Positions 43,809-52,726 of a DNA stretch of 64,000 bases are shown piece by piece. Source of the DNA: Salmonirosea aquatica (lineage in GTDB: Bacteria > Bacteroidota > Bacteroidia > Cytophagales > Spirosomataceae). The stretch lies in the NCBI RefSeq assembly GCF_009296315.1, contig NZ_WHLY01000002.1, positions 3,826,501 through 3,890,500 of the forward strand, read 5' to 3'. The notes beneath the pieces are model-generated. The model was not told the origin of the DNA. It saw nothing but the letters and a program-made list of their open reading frames with translations, and did not search any database. A program made the position numbers and the translations under genes. Every line of letters begins with the position of its first letter. The stretch's first letter is position 1.

Positions 43809-44480
43809 TTGAACCCCGAACCCCTGATTCTTACCTTCAAGCTCGCTTCGCTCACTACCCTGATTTTGTTTGGGGTAGCGCTACCAATCGCGTATTGGTT
43901 GGCGTACAGTAAGTTTCGGGGGAGGGTACTGGTGGAAGCTGTCATCGGAATGCCCCTTGTATTACCTCCGTCAGTACTGGGATTCTATCTGCTGCTGGCA
44001 TTCAGTCCTTCCTATGCCTTTGGCGGCTGGATCGAAGAAGTGCTGGGGCTTAGGCTCGTGTTTTCGTTTCCGGGCCTGGTGGTGGCTTCGGTCATTTACA
44101 GTTTGCCGTTTATGGTTTATCCTTTGCAGGCGGGTTTGCAGGCGTTGCCCCCATCTTTGCGAGAAGCTTCCTATACGTTGGGAAAAAGTGCATGGACTAC
44201 TTTTTTCAAAGTCCTGTTACCCAATTGCAAGTCGGCCATCCTGACGGCTTTGGTCCTTACCTTTGCCCATACCGTGGGTGAGTTTGGCGTAGTATTGATG
44301 ATCGGCGGCAATATTCCGGGCGTTACCAAGGTAGCCTCGGTAGCCATCTACAATGAAGTGGAGGCCCTTAATTATCCGGCTGCCAACCAGTACGCACTCG
44401 TGCTTTTCGTGATTACCTTTGCCATACTACTCTTGGTATATCTACTTAACCACCGCCTCCGTGTCCGCTATTCCGCTTGA
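43809..44480 (+). CDS. modB: Molybdate ABC transporter permease ModB
   Basis: 223 residues, five to six membrane helices. The binding-protein-dependent permease loop (EAA motif) is LREASYTLGKSAWTTFFKVLLPN, followed by GEFGVVLMIGGNIPGVTKVAS, both typical of ModB. The only usable start is TTG at 43809 (NPEPLILTFKLASL); there is no in-frame ATG before the first helix, and an upstream in-frame TAA at 43749 limits extension. The start abuts the heptamer repeat. It is 125 bases after modA and overlaps modC by 20 bases. Confidence 0.92.
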   Translation: MNPEPLILTFKLASLTTLILFGVALPIAYWLAYSKFRGRVLVEAVIGMPLVLPPSVLGFYLLLAFSPSYAFGGWIEEVLGLRLVFSFPGLVVASVIYSLPFMVYPLQAGLQALPPSLREASYTLGKSAWTTFFKVLLPNCKSAILTALVLTFAHTVGEFGVVLMIGGNIPGVTKVASVAIYNEVEALNYPAANQYALVLFVITFAILLLVYLLNHRLRVRYSA

Positions 44481-45351
44481 TCTACAGCTTCGGCACTCGA
44501 TGCGCACCGCCACCGGAGCAGTGGCGCTCGATGTGTCGATGCGGATCGAAGCCGGGGCCATTACAATACTCACGGGGCCATCGGGGGCGGGCAAGACTAC
44601 CCTGCTGCGACTGGTGGCAGGTTTGGTCAAGCCACAAGCCGGTCGTATTGCTTTTGGAAGTGATGTCTGGCTGGATACTTCAACGTCTATTTTCCTGCCT
44701 CCCCAACAGCGAAAAGCGGGCCTTGTTTTTCAGGATTATGCACTCTTCCCCCATCTCACGGTGCGGCAGAATCTGGCCTATGCCCTGGAAAAAGGCGAAG
44801 CCCCGACACGGGTGGAGGAGCTACTGCGGGAAATGGAACTGACACAGTTGGCGGACCGAAAACCCCATCAACTTTCGGGTGGACAGCAACAGCGCGTGGC
44901 TTTGGCGCGGGCGCTGGTACCCCGGCCCCGCTTGCTTTTGCTCGACGAGCCCCTCTCGGCCCTCGACCGTTCCATGCGGCACCGACTGCAGGGGTACCTT
45001 TTGAAGCTTCAGCAGCACTACCAGCTTACGGTGGTACTGGTCACGCATGATCTGGGCGAGATTTTCCGGCTGGGCGACCATGTAGTCGCTCTTGAGGAAG
45101 GCAAAATAGTGCGGCAGGGTACCCCCGCGCAGGTTTTTGCTCCGGACTATCCTACGGCCGACGGTCCCGTGCTGTACGGCGAAGTTCTTACCTGTATCCT
45201 GGAAGGTGAAAATGCGCTGGTACAGGCGCTCATAGACCAGCGAATTCATAAGCTTCGGCTGCCAGCCGGTCGGGCGGTCGATCTACAACCCGGCTGTTCG
45301 TTTCTGCTGCGCTACGCGGTGGATGCACCAGTGGTGGAGGTGATACGGTGA
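44461..45351 (+). CDS. modC: Molybdate ABC transporter ATP-binding protein ModC
   Basis: 296 residues from GTG 44461, which overlaps the end of modB; an ATG at 44500 is the next option, and the longer reading from 44419 would cover the modB tail. It has Walker A TGPSGAGKTTLL, the Q-loop VFQDYALFPHLT, signature LSGGQQQRVALARAL, Walker B LLLLDEPLSALD and the H-loop VTHD. The last 70 residues form a short C-terminal extension that could be a small mop-like regulatory part. It supplies ATP hydrolysis for molybdate import. Confidence 0.94.
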   Translation: MSAIPLDLQLRHSMRTATGAVALDVSMRIEAGAITILTGPSGAGKTTLLRLVAGLVKPQAGRIAFGSDVWLDTSTSIFLPPQQRKAGLVFQDYALFPHLTVRQNLAYALEKGEAPTRVEELLREMELTQLADRKPHQLSGGQQQRVALARALVPRPRLLLLDEPLSALDRSMRHRLQGYLLKLQQHYQLTVVLVTHDLGEIFRLGDHVVALEEGKIVRQGTPAQVFAPDYPTADGPVLYGEVLTCILEGENALVQALIDQRIHKLRLPAGRAVDLQPGCSFLLRYAVDAPVVEVIR

Positions 45352-45383
45352 AGGGCTTGATCGTTTAAAACAATGGATTTAAG

Positions 45384-47654
45384 TCACAGAAGGGGCAGAA
45401 CCACGTGAAAGGTAGCCCCCCGGTCAGGTTCTGATTCGGCCCAAATCCGACCATGATGGTTTTCCACTACTTTTTTGCACAACGCCAGTCCCACACCGGT
45501 ACCCTGGAAGGTTTTCTGGCTATGGAGCCGTTTGAATAATACAAAAATCCGGTCAGCAAATTCCTGCTCAAAGCCGATACCATTGTCGGTCACAGTGAGA
45601 TGAAAGTACCTGGCGTCCGGCGCTAACGCCCATTCCTGGACCAATTGAGGCAGCGCCAGGGTACCTTTAATTTGAATGACGGGATTTTGATGGGGTAAAG
45701 TAAATTTTAGGGCATTATTGATCATATTATAGAACAATTGGTGCATTTGCAGGGGAATGGCTTTCAGGGTAGGTAGTTCTTCTTTTTGAATCACTGCCGA
45801 CTTTTGCGCAATCAATAATTCCAGGTCGTTCTCAATATCTTTGATCGTATCGTTCAGGTTCACCTGGATGAAAAGCTCTTCCCGTTGCGTGCTGCTGAAA
45901 TCCAGCAGATCTTTCAATAAGACCGACATTCGCTCCGCCGAAACGGACATCCGTTCCAGAAAGCTCCGCGAACCCTCACTCAATTGGTCGTAATCCTGCG
46001 CTCTGATGCGTTCGGCGAAGATCATGATTTTCCGCAACGGTTCCTGCAGGTCGTGGGAGGCAATGTAGTTGAACTGCCGTAGTTCCTCGTTGATGCTGTG
46101 CAGGTAGCTGTTGGCTTCCTGCAGGTCCCGGGTACGTTCGGCTACTTTGTGTTCCAGGATGTCGGATGCTACTTTCTGGTCGTGAATGTCGGTGCAGGTA
46201 CCAAACCACCGGACTATCTCGCCGCTTTCGTTGCGCAGGGGCATGGCACGGGCCAACAGCCAGCGGTACGCGCCATCGGCGCGTTTCATGCGGTATTCGG
46301 TTTCGTACAGATCGCCGGTCCGCAAAGAATGGCTCCATTTTTTCCAGGTGGGCTCAAAGTCGTCAGGATGCAGTACCAGCGCCCAGCCCGTATCCTTAGT
46401 TTCCTCAAATGACAGACCGGTGAACTCATACCACCGTTGATTGAAAAAATCATGGTACCCCTTGTCATCGGTGGTCCACACAATCTGGGGCATAAAATCG
46501 GAGAGCTGCTTCAGCTGTTCTTCGCTGCGTTTGAGGACTTTTTCGGATTCCAGCTGGTCATGAATATCCGTATTGGTACCTATCCAGTGCGTGACCGCTC
46601 CCGTGACGTCCTTGACAGGAAAAATCCGGGTAAGGAACCAGCGGTATTCACCGTCGTGGCGGCGCAGCGGAAAGGTCAGCTCCCAGGGTTCGGTCATTCT
46701 CCAACCTTTTTCCGCTACTGCCACCACCTGATCGACGTGGTCGGGATGATGGACTCGCTTCCATCCCCATCCTTTCATTTCATCCAGGGTAGTACCTGTG
46801 TACTCGTACCAGCGGTCGTTGTACCAGTAAATCCAACCCTCGCTATCGGCCATCCAGCCCAGTTGCGGGATAGAATTAGCCATCAAACGAAACTGATCTT
46901 CCCTTTCCTGGTTTTCTTTTTCAACTTTTTTGGTATCGGTTATATCAGCAATAAAAACCGATAGTCCCTGACTGATGGGTGAAACCTTAACGCTGTACCA
47001 GCGATTGACAGCAGCCGAGAAATACTCCGTATGCCGGGGCTGACGGGTTTCCATACAGGTACGGTACACCAAAGCAAGGTCTGTTCCCACTAGCTGCGGA
47101 AAGGCCTCCCACAGATTTGTGCCGATGATCTCGTCGGCCGGTAAATTGCCCCAGGCAGTGGCCTTTCCGTTAATATAGAGGATGTTCCAGTCGAAATCAA
47201 AAGATACAAAGGCATCTGAAGTACCTTCCAGGGCGTCCCGGTAAAGGTTCTTTTGCCGCTGTAATTCCTGTTCGTTTCTGTATTGATCGGTTATATCCCT
47301 GAAATACATAGCCCAGCCGTGGCTGATTCCATCGCTCCCAATGATCGACTTTCCGAAGCGTTGGATGGCTCGCCCATCCTTGAAATGTAGTACATCCCTA
47401 ACCGAACGGGGCGTCTGGCAGGCGTACAATTCCTGCACTCTGTCAAAAAAAGCCTGGGCGTCTTCGACCTGCGTCATGGCATAGTTCAGCGCAGCCACAT
47501 CGTCCTTCGCTTCGACAATAGCCGGCGGCATGTTCCAGAGGTCGATATAGGCCTTGTTGCAGGAGATGATTTTCCCTTTGGCATCCACTACCAACAGCCC
47601 CTCGGGAATGGCCTTTATTTGTTCTAGGAGAATGGAGTGGGGAAAATCGGACAT
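45384..47654 (-). CDS. Multi-PAS sensor histidine kinase
   Basis: 756 residues without membrane helices. Four PAS modules lie in tandem: about 8-120 (IKAIPEGLLVVDAKGKIISC), 135-245, 255-375 (PQLGWMADSEGWIYWYNDRW) and 380-500 (PQIVWTTDDKGYHDFFNQRW), the last two with PAC ends of the IHDQ type. After a coiled linker comes the HisKA helix with the phosphorylated His in YIASHDLQEPLRK (about 535). The ATPase domain has NALKFT (N box), DNGIGF (G1) and GTGVGLALCKKVV (G2). It probably senses a soluble ligand, redox state or light in the cytosol. No response regulator is adjacent. Confidence 0.93.
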   Translation of the reverse strand: MSDFPHSILLEQIKAIPEGLLVVDAKGKIISCNKAYIDLWNMPPAIVEAKDDVAALNYAMTQVEDAQAFFDRVQELYACQTPRSVRDVLHFKDGRAIQRFGKSIIGSDGISHGWAMYFRDITDQYRNEQELQRQKNLYRDALEGTSDAFVSFDFDWNILYINGKATAWGNLPADEIIGTNLWEAFPQLVGTDLALVYRTCMETRQPRHTEYFSAAVNRWYSVKVSPISQGLSVFIADITDTKKVEKENQEREDQFRLMANSIPQLGWMADSEGWIYWYNDRWYEYTGTTLDEMKGWGWKRVHHPDHVDQVVAVAEKGWRMTEPWELTFPLRRHDGEYRWFLTRIFPVKDVTGAVTHWIGTNTDIHDQLESEKVLKRSEEQLKQLSDFMPQIVWTTDDKGYHDFFNQRWYEFTGLSFEETKDTGWALVLHPDDFEPTWKKWSHSLRTGDLYETEYRMKRADGAYRWLLARAMPLRNESGEIVRWFGTCTDIHDQKVASDILEHKVAERTRDLQEANSYLHSINEELRQFNYIASHDLQEPLRKIMIFAERIRAQDYDQLSEGSRSFLERMSVSAERMSVLLKDLLDFSSTQREELFIQVNLNDTIKDIENDLELLIAQKSAVIQKEELPTLKAIPLQMHQLFYNMINNALKFTLPHQNPVIQIKGTLALPQLVQEWALAPDARYFHLTVTDNGIGFEQEFADRIFVLFKRLHSQKTFQGTGVGLALCKKVVENHHGRIWAESEPDRGATFHVVLPLL

Positions 47655-47930
47655 TAGTTCAGTGACCTCTTTGGAGGGCTAAGGTTAAGGGCGTAGAGAA
47701 TGCATGTTAGCTTATATAGGTCGGGGACTGTCTTGATAAATCGATTGGCGTCCTATTCTTGAAAGGAACCTTTGACGTACCTTTCCTCTATGGATGCAGG
47801 ATTTTTCCGAAAATATAGATGGACTCGGTTTTCTCACTAAGGACGAAATTACGATAAATCGGGAATATTTGGCACGCGGTACCTGGGCCTGGGTTCCAAA
47901 AAAATGGGTAGTATAGGGAAAACCGATTCT

Positions 47931-47962
47931 TTTGGTAGCGAACATTCCGATTTTTACATTTT
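47931..47962 (+). promoter_or_regulatory. Candidate promoter for the SGNH hydrolase gene
   Basis: TTTG at 47931-47934 and TACATTTT at 47955-47962 are 20 bases apart and fit the Bacteroidota promoter with one mismatch. A start near 47969 leaves a very short leader before ATG 47982. The rest of the 47655-47981 gap shows no gene and nothing for the divergent kinase. Confidence 0.4.
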
Positions 47963-47981
47963 CAAAACTTTCTGGATCTCA

Positions 47982-48659
47982 ATGAAAAAGTTTTTGCGTT
48001 ACGCCCGGTTCTTTGTTTTTGTGCTTCCTCTACTCGCCATGCAGCAGGATAAGCCCCTACGGGTGATATTTTTTGGTGATTCCATCACCCAGGCGGGGGT
48101 AGGTGAAAAAGGCTACATCACCCAGCTCCGCAAAATGTTACAGGACAAAGGCCTGGGCGACCAGTATGAGCTGATCGGGGCAGGCATCGGAGGAAACAAA
48201 ATCTATGACCTGTACCTGCGGATGGAGGATGACGTGTTGGCCAAAAAGCCCGATGTCGTGTTTGTGTACGTAGGAATTAACGATGTGTGGCACAAGCGTA
48301 CCCACGGCACCGGCACCGATCTGGACAAGTACGTAAAGTTTTACGAGGCCATTATTAAAAAGCTGAAAGACAATAATATCCGTCCGATTCTGTGTACTCC
48401 TTCGGTGATTGGCGAGCGGGCCGATTATAGCAACGAGCAGGACGGCGACCTGAATCTGTACGCCGCCAAAATCCGGGATTTGGCCCAAAAGAACGGTCTG
48501 ACGCTCGTGGATTTGCGGAAGGATTTTCAGGAGTACCTGGAAAAGAACAATCCGAAAAACGAAGAAAAAGGAATCCTGACCAGCGACCGCGTGCACCTGA
48601 CCGAAGCGGGCAACACCTTCGTGGCCGAGAAAATGATGGAAGGGCTATTGAAGAAGTGA
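47982..48659 (+). CDS. SGNH/GDSL-family esterase, exported
   Basis: 225 residues from the ATG at 47982, giving the signal peptide MKKFLRYARFFVFVLPLLAM; an upstream frame to 47904 has no role. SGNH blocks are visible: GDSITQAG (nucleophile Ser, block I), AGIGGNKIYDL (Gly, block II), YVGINDVWHK (Asn, block III) and DRVHLTEAG (catalytic Asp and His, block V). Such enzymes are lipases, acetyl-esterases or carbohydrate esterases. The periplasmic or surface location suggests removal of acetyl groups from glycans, but the substrate is unknown. Confidence 0.9.
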   Translation: MKKFLRYARFFVFVLPLLAMQQDKPLRVIFFGDSITQAGVGEKGYITQLRKMLQDKGLGDQYELIGAGIGGNKIYDLYLRMEDDVLAKKPDVVFVYVGINDVWHKRTHGTGTDLDKYVKFYEAIIKKLKDNNIRPILCTPSVIGERADYSNEQDGDLNLYAAKIRDLAQKNGLTLVDLRKDFQEYLEKNNPKNEEKGILTSDRVHLTEAGNTFVAEKMMEGLLKK

Positions 48660-48680
48660 TGAACTAGGTTAAAGCGGAAT

Positions 48681-49103
48681 TTATTCAAGTAACACATCCT
48701 CCGCTTTGCCCCAAATCAATTTCTGATCCAAAAATTCTAACCCAAAGAACGCCAGTACTGCCGCCGCCACGAAGGGTAGGTAGCCACTGATTGCCTGAAA
48801 AGATTTTGCCATTTCGGGCGATAGCATCCAGGATATTGTCAGGCCCAGCAGGATGGTAAGCCCAATGCCCCCCCACAGTAGCCTATTTTGCCACTTTTTA
48901 GCTTTCGCCTCTTGTACTTCGAGTTGAGCAAGCACCCGTTCGCTGAGTGTAGAGGGTACCTGCACGGCATCAAGTTTTGGGAAAGTAGCAAAAAGCAGGG
49001 CGTACATCTGCGCTTCCTGGTTCGTGCGGGCGAGGTCGGCGAAAGCCTGGGGATCGTTCTCAAACAGATCCTGTAATTCCTGATCAGACCAATTCTTTTT
49101 CAT
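48681..49103 (-). CDS. Putative anti-sigma factor, membrane protein
   Basis: 140 residues: a soluble N-terminal half (ELQDLFENDPQAFADLARTN and a helix ending in VLAQLEVQEAKAKKWQNR), then two membrane helices (LLWGGIGLTILLGLTISWML and AISGYLPFVAAAVLAFFGLE). It is encoded 14 bases after the ECF sigma gene in the same direction, the usual place of a membrane anti-sigma factor. No zinc-anchoring HxxxCxxC is present, so it belongs to the zinc-free kind. The role is inferred from context. Confidence 0.7.
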   Translation of the reverse strand: MKKNWSDQELQDLFENDPQAFADLARTNQEAQMYALLFATFPKLDAVQVPSTLSERVLAQLEVQEAKAKKWQNRLLWGGIGLTILLGLTISWMLSPEMAKSFQAISGYLPFVAAAVLAFFGLEFLDQKLIWGKAEDVLLE

Positions 49104-49117
49104 GTCGTTTCTGCTTA

Positions 49118-49681
49118 CTAATCGATCAAATGCTTATGGCTGCGGATGGCATCTTTTAATAGTTTTCGTCCTCGAAACAGGTAGCTTTTTACCGTGCCTT
49201 CCGGGAACCCGCTGATTTCCACGATTTCGGCATAACTCATCTCCTGAATATGGAACAAGTCGATGAGCGTCCGGTAAGGTAGGGGTAGTTGCTCGATGGC
49301 ATCGTGTACTATTCTTTTCAATTCTTTGTTTTCCAGACTTTCGGTGGGGAGGGTACCTTCGCCGGTTATGCGCTCGCGAAATGCTTCATCTTCCACATCC
49401 ACGGAATGCTGCAAAATATCGCGTTTCCTTAGGTGGCTCAACGCCTGGTTGTACGCAATTTTAGCAATCCAGGTCGAGAGCCGGGATTCGTGATGGAAGG
49501 TACCTAGTTTTTCGTGTACTTTCAAAAAAACTTCCTGGCTGATATCCTCTGCGTCGGCCTGATTCCTGACGATTTTCCACACCACTCCGTACACGAGCCG
49601 CTCGTGCGACTTGATGAGCCACTGGAACGCGTGTCGGTCGCCCGCCTGAATCCGTCTGATAAGTGTTGCGTCGTCTACCAT
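49118..49681 (-). CDS. ECF-type RNA polymerase sigma factor
   Basis: 187 residues. Region 2 runs from HAFQWLIKSHERLVYGVVWK with AEDISQEVFLKVHEKL (core binding and -10 recognition). Region 4 is LPLPYRTLIDLFHIQEMSYA followed by the helix-turn-helix EIVEISGFPEGTVKSYLFRG. Only regions 2 and 4 are present, as in ECF (group IV) sigma factors. It is followed by the putative anti-sigma gene and transcribed divergently from the DUF6249 membrane-protein gene, which may be one of its targets (inference). Confidence 0.94.
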   Translation of the reverse strand: MVDDATLIRRIQAGDRHAFQWLIKSHERLVYGVVWKIVRNQADAEDISQEVFLKVHEKLGTFHHESRLSTWIAKIAYNQALSHLRKRDILQHSVDVEDEAFRERITGEGTLPTESLENKELKRIVHDAIEQLPLPYRTLIDLFHIQEMSYAEIVEISGFPEGTVKSYLFRGRKLLKDAIRSHKHLID

Positions 49682-49822
49682 GTTTTCCGTTCGACGCAGA
49701 CCTGAGCCGCAGGGTTGCAGGAAATATTATTTTCTGTAAAAAAATAAAAAACTGCAACATTTCAAAAGAGGGCGGCGTCCAATGGGGACAAACGATTTCT
49801 AACTATAAAAAAACGAAAAGAA

Positions 49823-50182
49823 ATGAACTCATTAGCTGGAATACTGATTCCTCTTGGAACTACCTACTTACTCTTCTGGGGCATCGTTACGATCATGAGA
49901 GTAGCCAAAGAATCCAGCATCAAGGCCCGTATGGTCGAACTGGGGCATCTGGAACCCGAAAAGCAGTGGATTCTGCAAAAAAGCGCAAGCGCTCCCGACG
50001 CCTATTCCAACCTGAAATACGGAATACTACTGGTGTGTGTAGGTGCAGGACTTATGATTGTGAATGACCTGAACCTTGACCATAACGCCCCCATCATTTT
50101 TGGGTTGCTTTCCATTGTTGCGGGTCTAGGGTTCCTGCTCTACTTTTTGATCATAAAGTACTTATACAGGAAGGCCGACTAA
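49823..50182 (+). CDS. DUF6249-like three-helix membrane protein
   Basis: 119 residues with helices at about 7-25 (LIPLGTTYLLFWGIVTIMRV), 65-82 (YGILLVCVGAGLMIV) and 90-112 (IIFGLLSIVAGLGFLLYFLI). Between the first two a polar loop contains IKARMVELGHLEPEKQW. This topology matches DUF6249 proteins, which in Bacteroidota often neighbour ECF sigma genes. It is divergent from the sigma factor; its last four bases overlap the convergent glycosylase gene. Confidence 0.8.
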   Translation: MNSLAGILIPLGTTYLLFWGIVTIMRVAKESSIKARMVELGHLEPEKQWILQKSASAPDAYSNLKYGILLVCVGAGLMIVNDLNLDHNAPIIFGLLSIVAGLGFLLYFLIIKYLYRKAD

Positions 50183-51090
50183 ACGTTTGGCTTTGGAGCC
50201 GCCAGGCTTCGCCACAGGTACAGGGTAAGGTAGGCTTCCCACCCTTTGAAAGCATCAAAAACCGAAGCCAGCTCGGCGCGGCTGGGCCGTTTGGGAAGTC
50301 CTTTTAGAGTAAAGAGCGCATTGTAAAGACCCACATCGCCATAGGGTACTGAGGTCGGAATTTTCAGCGATTTCATCAGCGCGTAGTGGGCCGTCCACTC
50401 ACCGATACCCCGTAGGGAAGTGAGCGTCTGTACCATAGCTTCCGATGTCGGTAAGGCCAGCAATTGTGCTTTAGAAATTTCGCCCGCTGCAAAGGCGCGA
50501 GCCACACCGATGAGGTACTCAGCCTTGCGGCCCGAAAACTGCAAAAGTCGCAACTGCTCCACCGTAAGCGCGGCCATATGCTCGGGGGTAGGAAACCCGT
50601 AGAAAACATGACCCTGGTAGGTGATTTTTTCGCCCACCAGTTCCACCAGCCGACGTTTCAGCGTGTAGGCGAACGTGAGGTTGATCTGTTGCCCGATGAT
50701 GCTCCAGCACAGCGCCTCGAACAGATCGGGAATGCCGATCAGTCGGAGACCGTAGTAGTCGTCAGCCATGAAAGCCAGATCAGAATCCGTCCGCAGGTGT
50801 TCGTAAAAGGGAGCGAGATCGGCTTCTAAATCAAAAAGGGCGGTGACCTGTTCGCGAAGCAGCGCTTCATCGGCCAGATCACCGCCCCGAAATTGCACGA
50901 TCAGATGATTAGACTTCTCTGATATTTCCAGCAGTGACACCGAGGTACCTACCCGAAAGGGCTTGATTACGGAAGTCTCCGTAACCCGGTGCATGATATC
51001 GTCGTAGTTTCGATCCAGAAACCACAAACATTCCCGAAAACTGAATAGCGGCGGGATAGGTAATGCGAAATCAGGCGGGATCTTAGCCAC
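50179..51090 (-). CDS. DNA-3-methyladenine glycosylase II (AlkA-like)
   Basis: 303 residues in AlkA order: an N-terminal TBP-like domain (1-100), then the helix-hairpin-helix glycosylase domain with CWSIIGQQINLTFAYTLKRR, the hairpin LTSLRGIGEWTAHYALM and the catalytic Asp in YGDVGLYNAL. It excises alkylated bases and starts base excision repair. Length fits AlkA (282 in E. coli). The next gene downstream is convergent with a 4-base overlap. It lies 10 bases after a nucleotidyltransferase gene, possibly in one operon. Confidence 0.93.
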   Translation of the reverse strand: MAKIPPDFALPIPPLFSFRECLWFLDRNYDDIMHRVTETSVIKPFRVGTSVSLLEISEKSNHLIVQFRGGDLADEALLREQVTALFDLEADLAPFYEHLRTDSDLAFMADDYYGLRLIGIPDLFEALCWSIIGQQINLTFAYTLKRRLVELVGEKITYQGHVFYGFPTPEHMAALTVEQLRLLQFSGRKAEYLIGVARAFAAGEISKAQLLALPTSEAMVQTLTSLRGIGEWTAHYALMKSLKIPTSVPYGDVGLYNALFTLKGLPKRPSRAELASVFDAFKGWEAYLTLYLWRSLAAPKPNV

Positions 51091-51100
51091 TAATCCACAA

Positions 51101-52006
51101 TTAATTTGCCCATAATTCAGCCGGATACTCGCCGGCGTCGTGCAGGGCTTTCAGAGCGGCCTGTACCGTTGGCTTATCTTCAGGGTAGGTCACGCCAAAC
51201 CAGTCGGACTGGCTCGTGAACACACGGCATTGCCCCAGCTGATGGTAGATCAGGTTCGTCACGATGGTAGGAATATAGAACTCAGCTTTGGGGTTGTTTG
51301 CGTTTTCGCGTGCAAAATTCTGAAACTGCTTCTGAATGAGCGGAAATACAGCGGGCTTGAAACCCCAGAAATTCATCGAAACGGGCGTGAAAGGCGGTAG
51401 CTCGGTCAGGATGTCGTCTTCCTCAAAATAAATATTACCTACTTTATCAGGGAAAATCTTGGTACGTTCGACCACGGACGACAAGTTGCCATCGGACCGC
51501 ACGATGCATACCCCGCGCGACACCGTGCCGTTTTCGGACAGGGTACGCTTGAGCTCATACCCAATCATGGCGTGCTGCGTGTCGTCGGTATCGGTAGTCA
51601 GGAAGTTGGCCATCGTGGCAAAGGCTTCCCGGCCGTAAAAATCGTCGGCGTTGATGACGGCGAACGGGGCGTCAGTTTGGGGCCAGGCGCACAAAGTGGC
51701 GTGGCCGGTACCCCAGGGCTTGGCCCGCTCGACGGTACCCAACTCCTCAGGTACGTACGACTGGATACCCTGAATGGCAAAGTCGTAATCGATTTTTCCC
51801 CGCAGCCGGTCCGCAAAGGTAGCTTCTACGTCGTCTTTGATTTCATCGCGGACAATAAACACGACCTTGCCAAAGCCGCCGCGGATGGCGTCGTACAAGG
51901 AATAATCTATGATGGTCTGGCCCTGGGGGCCGAACTGGTCGAGCTGCTTGACGCCGCCGTAGCGGCTACCGATACCGGCCGCCAGAATTAAAAGAGTAGG
52001 CTTCAT
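51101..52006 (-). CDS. Sugar-phosphate nucleotidyltransferase family protein
   Basis: 301 residues with the Rossmann-like GT-A nucleotidyltransferase start TLLILAAGIGSRYGGVKQLD. It also has INADDFYGREAF (the metal-binding DD-type motif) and FTPVSMNFWGFKPAVFPLIQ. Members activate sugar-1-phosphates; which sugar and nucleotide cannot be told. The gene lies in the same direction and 10 bases upstream of the alkA-like gene, which suggests co-transcription without an obvious functional link. Confidence 0.88.
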   Translation of the reverse strand: MKPTLLILAAGIGSRYGGVKQLDQFGPQGQTIIDYSLYDAIRGGFGKVVFIVRDEIKDDVEATFADRLRGKIDYDFAIQGIQSYVPEELGTVERAKPWGTGHATLCAWPQTDAPFAVINADDFYGREAFATMANFLTTDTDDTQHAMIGYELKRTLSENGTVSRGVCIVRSDGNLSSVVERTKIFPDKVGNIYFEEDDILTELPPFTPVSMNFWGFKPAVFPLIQKQFQNFARENANNPKAEFYIPTIVTNLIYHQLGQCRVFTSQSDWFGVTYPEDKPTVQAALKALHDAGEYPAELWAN

Positions 52007-52197
52007 TTAAGTCAATTTTGGATGAGAGAATGAGTAATTGAATGCATAGATTTCACCAGTATAGAAAAGGCTGATTTTGGGCTATAACCACAAAAAACGC
52101 TAAATTTTCGCGAAAACATAATTTTTGAGGAAGCGATTACGTACACCGCCGAGCGTGCAGCTCCACGAATCGAACGGCATTCTTTCCCGGTCGGACA

Positions 52198-52232
52198 CAA
52201 AAAAAGCGCCGCGTGGAAGCTCGCGACGCTTT
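52198..52232 (-). terminator. Terminator after the HesB/IscA gene
   Basis: On the minus strand, AAAGCG-CGCG and CGCG-CGCTTT arms with one mismatch and an 8-base loop are followed by a run of T (52198-52205 as A on the plus strand). It lies 37 bases after the stop codon of the iron-sulfur protein gene. Confidence 0.8.
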
Positions 52233-52268
52233 AATCATTCACACTTAATCAAAACTTATCTTTCAAAA

Positions 52269-52604
52269 TCATACCGCGAAGCTCTCCCCGCATCCGCAGG
52301 TACGCGTGGCGTTGGGATTCACGAACTGAAAGCCTTTTCCATTGAGTCCGTCGCTGAAATCCAGCACCGTACCTGCCAGGTACAGAATGCTTTTTTTATC
52401 CACCACAATCCGGATACCCTTGTCTTCAAAGACCATATCCGTAGGTTGGGTGTTGGTGTCAAATTCGAGGTTATACATCAGGCCCGAGCAGCCGCCGCCT
52501 TCCACACCCACGCGGATGTGGTTTTCATCGGTGCGGCCTTCTTCAAGGCGCAGTGTTTCTATTCGTTCTTTGGCTTTATCGGTTACCGTTACCATATTTT
52601 TCAT
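52269..52604 (-). CDS. HesB/IscA-type iron-sulfur assembly protein
   Basis: 111 residues from the ATG at 52602-52604 (MKNMVTVTDKAKERI); the open frame up to 52712 adds an implausible basic N-terminus. The three conserved cysteines are in VEGGGCSGLMYNLEF and TRTCGCGESF. These A-type carriers deliver Fe-S clusters to apoproteins; LipA in this window is one kind of client (inference from general knowledge). It is immediately downstream of thrB, with a gap of 122 bases, and has its own terminator. Confidence 0.93.
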   Translation of the reverse strand: MKNMVTVTDKAKERIETLRLEEGRTDENHIRVGVEGGGCSGLMYNLEFDTNTQPTDMVFEDKGIRIVVDKKSILYLAGTVLDFSDGLNGKGFQFVNPNATRTCGCGESFAV

Positions 52605-52726
52605 CAATTGGGATTCAATAGTAATAACTTTTTTGGGAAAAGGAAAGTTCATCCTCCAGCAGGGTGATCGTTTTCGGTTCGGAATATGCCTGTTCTCTTT
52701 GTCATCAAACAAGATTCGCTACGTTT

